Source of the DNA: Tissierella sp. Yu-01
Lineage (GTDB): Bacteria > Bacillota > Clostridia > Tissierellales > Tissierellaceae
Length of the DNA stretch: 64,000 nt
Assembly: GCF_029537395.1 (NCBI RefSeq)
Contig: NZ_CP120677.1
Location: 1,426,001 to 1,490,000, forward strand
Direction of reading: 5' to 3'
Part shown: piece after piece, positions 61,884 through 64,000 of the stretch
Numbering within the stretch: the first letter of the stretch is position 1
Layout: every line of letters starts with the position of its first letter
The notes under the pieces: generated by a model
Database searches by the model: none
Told to the model about the DNA's origin: nothing
Seen by the model: the letters and a program-made list of their open reading frames with translations, nothing else
Program-made: the position numbers and the translations under genes

Positions 61884-62739
61884 CTTTTTTTCTCCTTAAA
61901 TAATTCAATATTTCTTCTTTTGCTTCCTCAATTGTTAATACATCATCTCTAACATCATTGCCTTTAGCCTTGAACTTCCTCATAAAACTTGTTATTTGTG
62001 GGATACCTAATCCTATGTTTTCTAATTCAGAAGCTCTTTTAAACACTTCTCTTGTTTCATCATCCATTACCAGCTTGCCTTTATCCATTACTAAAATTCT
62101 GTTTACTAGTCTTGCAACATCTTCCATGCTATGGGACACTAGAATAATGGTTATACCTTCTTTTTCATATAGTTTTTTTATTTCATTTAGAATTTCATCT
62201 CTACCATTTGGATCAAGTCCTGCTGTTGGTTCATCTAAAACCAGTACCTTAGGTTTCATTGCAATTACACCTGCTATTGCAACTCTTCTCTTTTGCCCTC
62301 CACTTAGTTCAAATGGAGATCTATCCTTTAAACTTTCAAAATCTAGGCCTACATCTTCCATCGCATCTCTGACTCTTTTATCTACTTCTTCAGCATTTAA
62401 TCCTAAATTCTTGGGCCCAAATGCAATATCTTTATAGATGGACTCTTCAAATAATTGATGTTCTGGATACTGAAAAACTAGTCCAACCTTCTGTCTTACT
62501 TCTCTTAGACTTACACCTTTGTCACTAGTATTTATTCCATCAACTTTAATGCTACCGCTTGTTGGCTTCATTAATCCGTTAAGATGCTGAACCAATGTTG
62601 ATTTACCAGAGCCAGTATGACCTATAAGGCCTATAAAGTCACCCTCTTTTATTTGAAGGTTAATATTATCAAGAGCCTTCTTCTCAAAAGGTGTATTAGG
62701 ATTATATATATAATTTACATCTTTAATATCTATTATCAT
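61876..62739 (-). CDS. ecfA2: ECF transporter ATP-binding subunit EcfA2
   Basis: 287 residues. Walker [12 protein letters not shown]-loop [12 protein letters not shown], signature [13 protein letters not shown], Walker [13 protein letters not shown]. The second ATPase of the energising module. It starts 4 bp inside the ecfA1 end. Confidence 0.96.
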   Translation of the reverse strand: MIIDIKDVNYIYNPNTPFEKKALDNINLQIKEGDFIGLIGHTGSGKSTLVQHLNGLMKPTSGSIKVDGINTSDKGVSLREVRQKVGLVFQYPEHQLFEESIYKDIAFGPKNLGLNAEEVDKRVRDAMEDVGLDFESLKDRSPFELSGGQKRRVAIAGVIAMKPKVLVLDEPTAGLDPNGRDEILNEIKKLYEKEGITIILVSHSMEDVARLVNRILVMDKGKLVMDDETREVFKRASELENIGLGIPQITSFMRKFKAKGNDVRDDVLTIEEAKEEILNYLRRKKDA

Positions 62740-63569
62740 AATAAATCAACCAGCTCCTCAACATTTAAAACATCATCCTTAATATCAAAACCTTCTTTAC
62801 GAAGCTCATATACAAGTTCAGTAACCTGTGGTACATCTAAACCAAGTTCCTTTACTCTGTCAACCTGTCTGAAGACCTCTCTAGGAGTTCCTTTAAGAAC
62901 TATTTCACCTTGAGACATTACCATTATTCTATCAGCTTCTACAGCCTCATCCATATAATGTGTTATTAATATTATGGTTTTACCCTCTTCTTTATTTAAT
63001 TTCTTGATCGTATTCATTACCTCTAATCGACCATTAGGGTCAAGCATTGCTGTAGGCTCATCAAAAATAATACAGTCTGGTTTCATAGCAAGAATCCCCG
63101 CTATTGCAATCCTCTGTTTTTGTCCTCCTGATAATAAATGTGGAGCATGCTTCTTATATTCGGACATTTCTACAACCTCTAAAGCTTCATCAACTCTTTT
63201 TCTGATTTCAGCAGGTGGGATTCCCTGATTTTCTGGCCCAAATGCAACATCTTCTTCAACGATTGTAGCAACTAATTGATTATCAGGATTTTGAAATACC
63301 ATACCAGCTTTTGCTCTTATATCCCATATTTTCTCTTCATCTCTTGTATTCATACCCATTACATATACTTCGCCTTTTGTAGGTAATATTAGTCCATTCA
63401 TCATCTTTGCCATTGTAGATTTACCTGAGCCGTTATGCCCTAATATTACAAGAAACTCTCCCTTTTTAACCTCTAAATTAATATTATTAACTGCGGTTAA
63501 TATACTATCATCAATATAGGATTTATATTCATATGTTACATTTTCCAACTTTATCATAGTCTCATTCAT
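62736..63569 (-). CDS. ecfA1: ECF transporter ATP-binding subunit EcfA1
   Basis: 277 residues. Walker [12 protein letters not shown]-loop [12 protein letters not shown], signature [13 protein letters not shown], Walker [17 protein letters not shown] 63569 has AGAGGTAAGAAA before it. The longer open frame up to 63,665 has no start signal and reads into the palindromic element. Confidence 0.96.
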   Translation of the reverse strand: MNETMIKLENVTYEYKSYIDDSILTAVNNINLEVKKGEFLVILGHNGSGKSTMAKMMNGLILPTKGEVYVMGMNTRDEEKIWDIRAKAGMVFQNPDNQLVATIVEEDVAFGPENQGIPPAEIRKRVDEALEVVEMSEYKKHAPHLLSGGQKQRIAIAGILAMKPDCIIFDEPTAMLDPNGRLEVMNTIKKLNKEEGKTIILITHYMDEAVEADRIMVMSQGEIVLKGTPREVFRQVDRVKELGLDVPQVTELVYELRKEGFDIKDDVLNVEELVDLL

Positions 63570-63638
63570 TTTCTTACCTCTGTTTTTAGGTTCTAGTATT
63601 ACATAAACTAATATAACACATGAGGGACCTTTTATCAA

Positions 63639-63805
63639 TTCATACCCATCCAAATTAAATATCAAAAAAAATCAGTGATCTTGATATTTAATTTGGATGG
63701 GCACACACCAGCTCGTAATTAATAAATAAGAAGTTCTTTTTAAGAGAAAAAAGAACCGTTCATAAGGCTTAAGCTAATTTAATTGTGTGCCCATATGGGT
63801 ATGAA
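63639..63805. repeat. 167-bp nested palindromic element (MITE-like)
   Basis: Outer 11-bp inverted repeats TTCATACCCAT / ATGGGTATGAA (63639-63649, 63795-63805). Inside are two hairpins side by side: a perfect 21-bp stem (63645-63665 with 63681-63701, 15-nt loop) and a 9-bp stem GGGCACACA / TGTGTGCCC (63699-63707, 63784-63792). No coding frame. No clear target duplication was seen. It lies between rplQ and ecfA1. Confidence 0.7.
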
Positions 63806-63963
63806 ATGTGAATTAGCTTTTATAATAGGGTCGCAGTTTCGCAAATCATATTTGGTGCTCATTGCGTTTGACCTACATCAACTCACTATCGTTCGTTGTG
63901 TTAGGTCATAAAAAACTAAAGGGACTAAGCTTAAACTTAATCCCCCTACCCTATAGTAAATCT
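63806..63963. terminator. rplQ downstream region with terminator
   Basis: On the minus strand GGGATTAAG and CTTAGTCCC (63921-63944) form a hairpin followed by TTTAGTTTTTT, the terminator after rplQ. A second inverted pair TGACCTA / TAGGTCA at about 63,869-63,908 encloses CAACTCACTATCGTTCGTTG, a common extragenic palindrome type. Confidence 0.7.
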
Positions 63964-64000
63964 TTATACTAATTCTAATATTGCCATCTCTGCGCCATCA
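63964..64000 (-). CDS. rplQ: 50S ribosomal protein L17, C-terminal end
   Basis: The last codons on the minus strand read Asp-Gly-Ala-Glu-Met-Ala-Ile-Leu-Glu-Leu-Val-stop, the typical end of L17. The rest is beyond the window. Position before ecfA1 is the conserved Firmicutes order. Confidence 0.88.
   Translation of the reverse strand, partial: DGAEMAILELV

Noticed and set aside
61958-62437. 159-residue plus-strand frame opposite ecfA2
   Set aside because: It is a shadow of a conserved ATPase gene and has no translation signal.
63570-63665. Longer N-terminus for EcfA1
   Set aside because: The extra 32 codons read into the palindromic element and lack a ribosome binding site. ATG 63569 matches the family start.

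Overview
The window comes from a low-GC, endospore-forming anaerobic Firmicute, probably a member of Clostridia or Tissierellia. The reasons are the spore coat operon cotJABC, an alpha/beta-type small acid-soluble spore protein, cwlD, the glycine cleavage operon with split gcvPA/gcvPB, the order rplQ-ecfA1-ecfA2-ecfT-truA-rplM-rpsI, and the very AT-rich codon use. The genus is an inference and is not proven by the sequence.

Positions 1 to about 24,717 are most of a prophage whose left end lies outside the window. Its late genes run leftward: small and large terminase (PBSX type), SPP1-like portal, SPP1 gp7-like head protein, Gp20-like scaffold. Small DNA-metabolism genes follow at 8-16 kb: late regulator, RecU resolvase, a DUF4373/DnaD replication protein, a recombination protein with an ExoX-like tail, a Gam-like protein. 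A Cro/CI-type switch sits near 16.7-17.5 kb. The rightward lysogeny arm holds the repressor, a PemK/MazF-like protein, a candidate small RNA, an ImmA/IrrE protease, a GHKL ATPase beside a DNA methyltransferase, and a large serine recombinase. The recombinase gene ends 10 bp from a cotJC gene that is cut at its conserved GTEE motif. The prophage is therefore inserted in a sporulation gene, like the skin element in sigK, and excision could restore cotJC.

From 25 to 38.8 kb lie spore and envelope genes (SASP, L,D-transpeptidase), a Crp-type regulator, a YedE-TusA-DUF3343 sulfur/selenium operon, a COG2509 flavoprotein, and a heterodimeric multidrug ABC exporter. The exporter is preceded by a 25-residue leader peptide and two nearly identical terminators that can be arranged as an attenuation cascade, as in B. 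subtilis bmrB-bmrCD. A permease, a frameshifted YibE/F gene and a PAP2 phosphatase follow.

From 38.8 to 45.5 kb is a complete ribose operon (rbsR-K-A-C-D, an amidotransferase-like gene, rbsB) behind a 20-bp palindromic operator. From 45.6 to 51.3 kb is the glycine cleavage operon gcvT-H-PA-PB-lpd. An aldo/keto reductase, a cluster of five DnaA-box-like sites, cwlD and an HDOD gene follow.

Between cwlD/HDOD and rpsI is a 4-kb cargo block with a Kiwa-like pair (KwaA/KwaB), a PD-(D/E)XK-like protein, an HNH nuclease and small or broken genes. It is followed by about 1 kb of repeat-rich noncoding DNA. The window ends in the conserved rpsI-rplM-truA-ecfT-ecfA2-ecfA1-rplQ block, with a 167-bp nested palindromic element between ecfA1 and rplQ.
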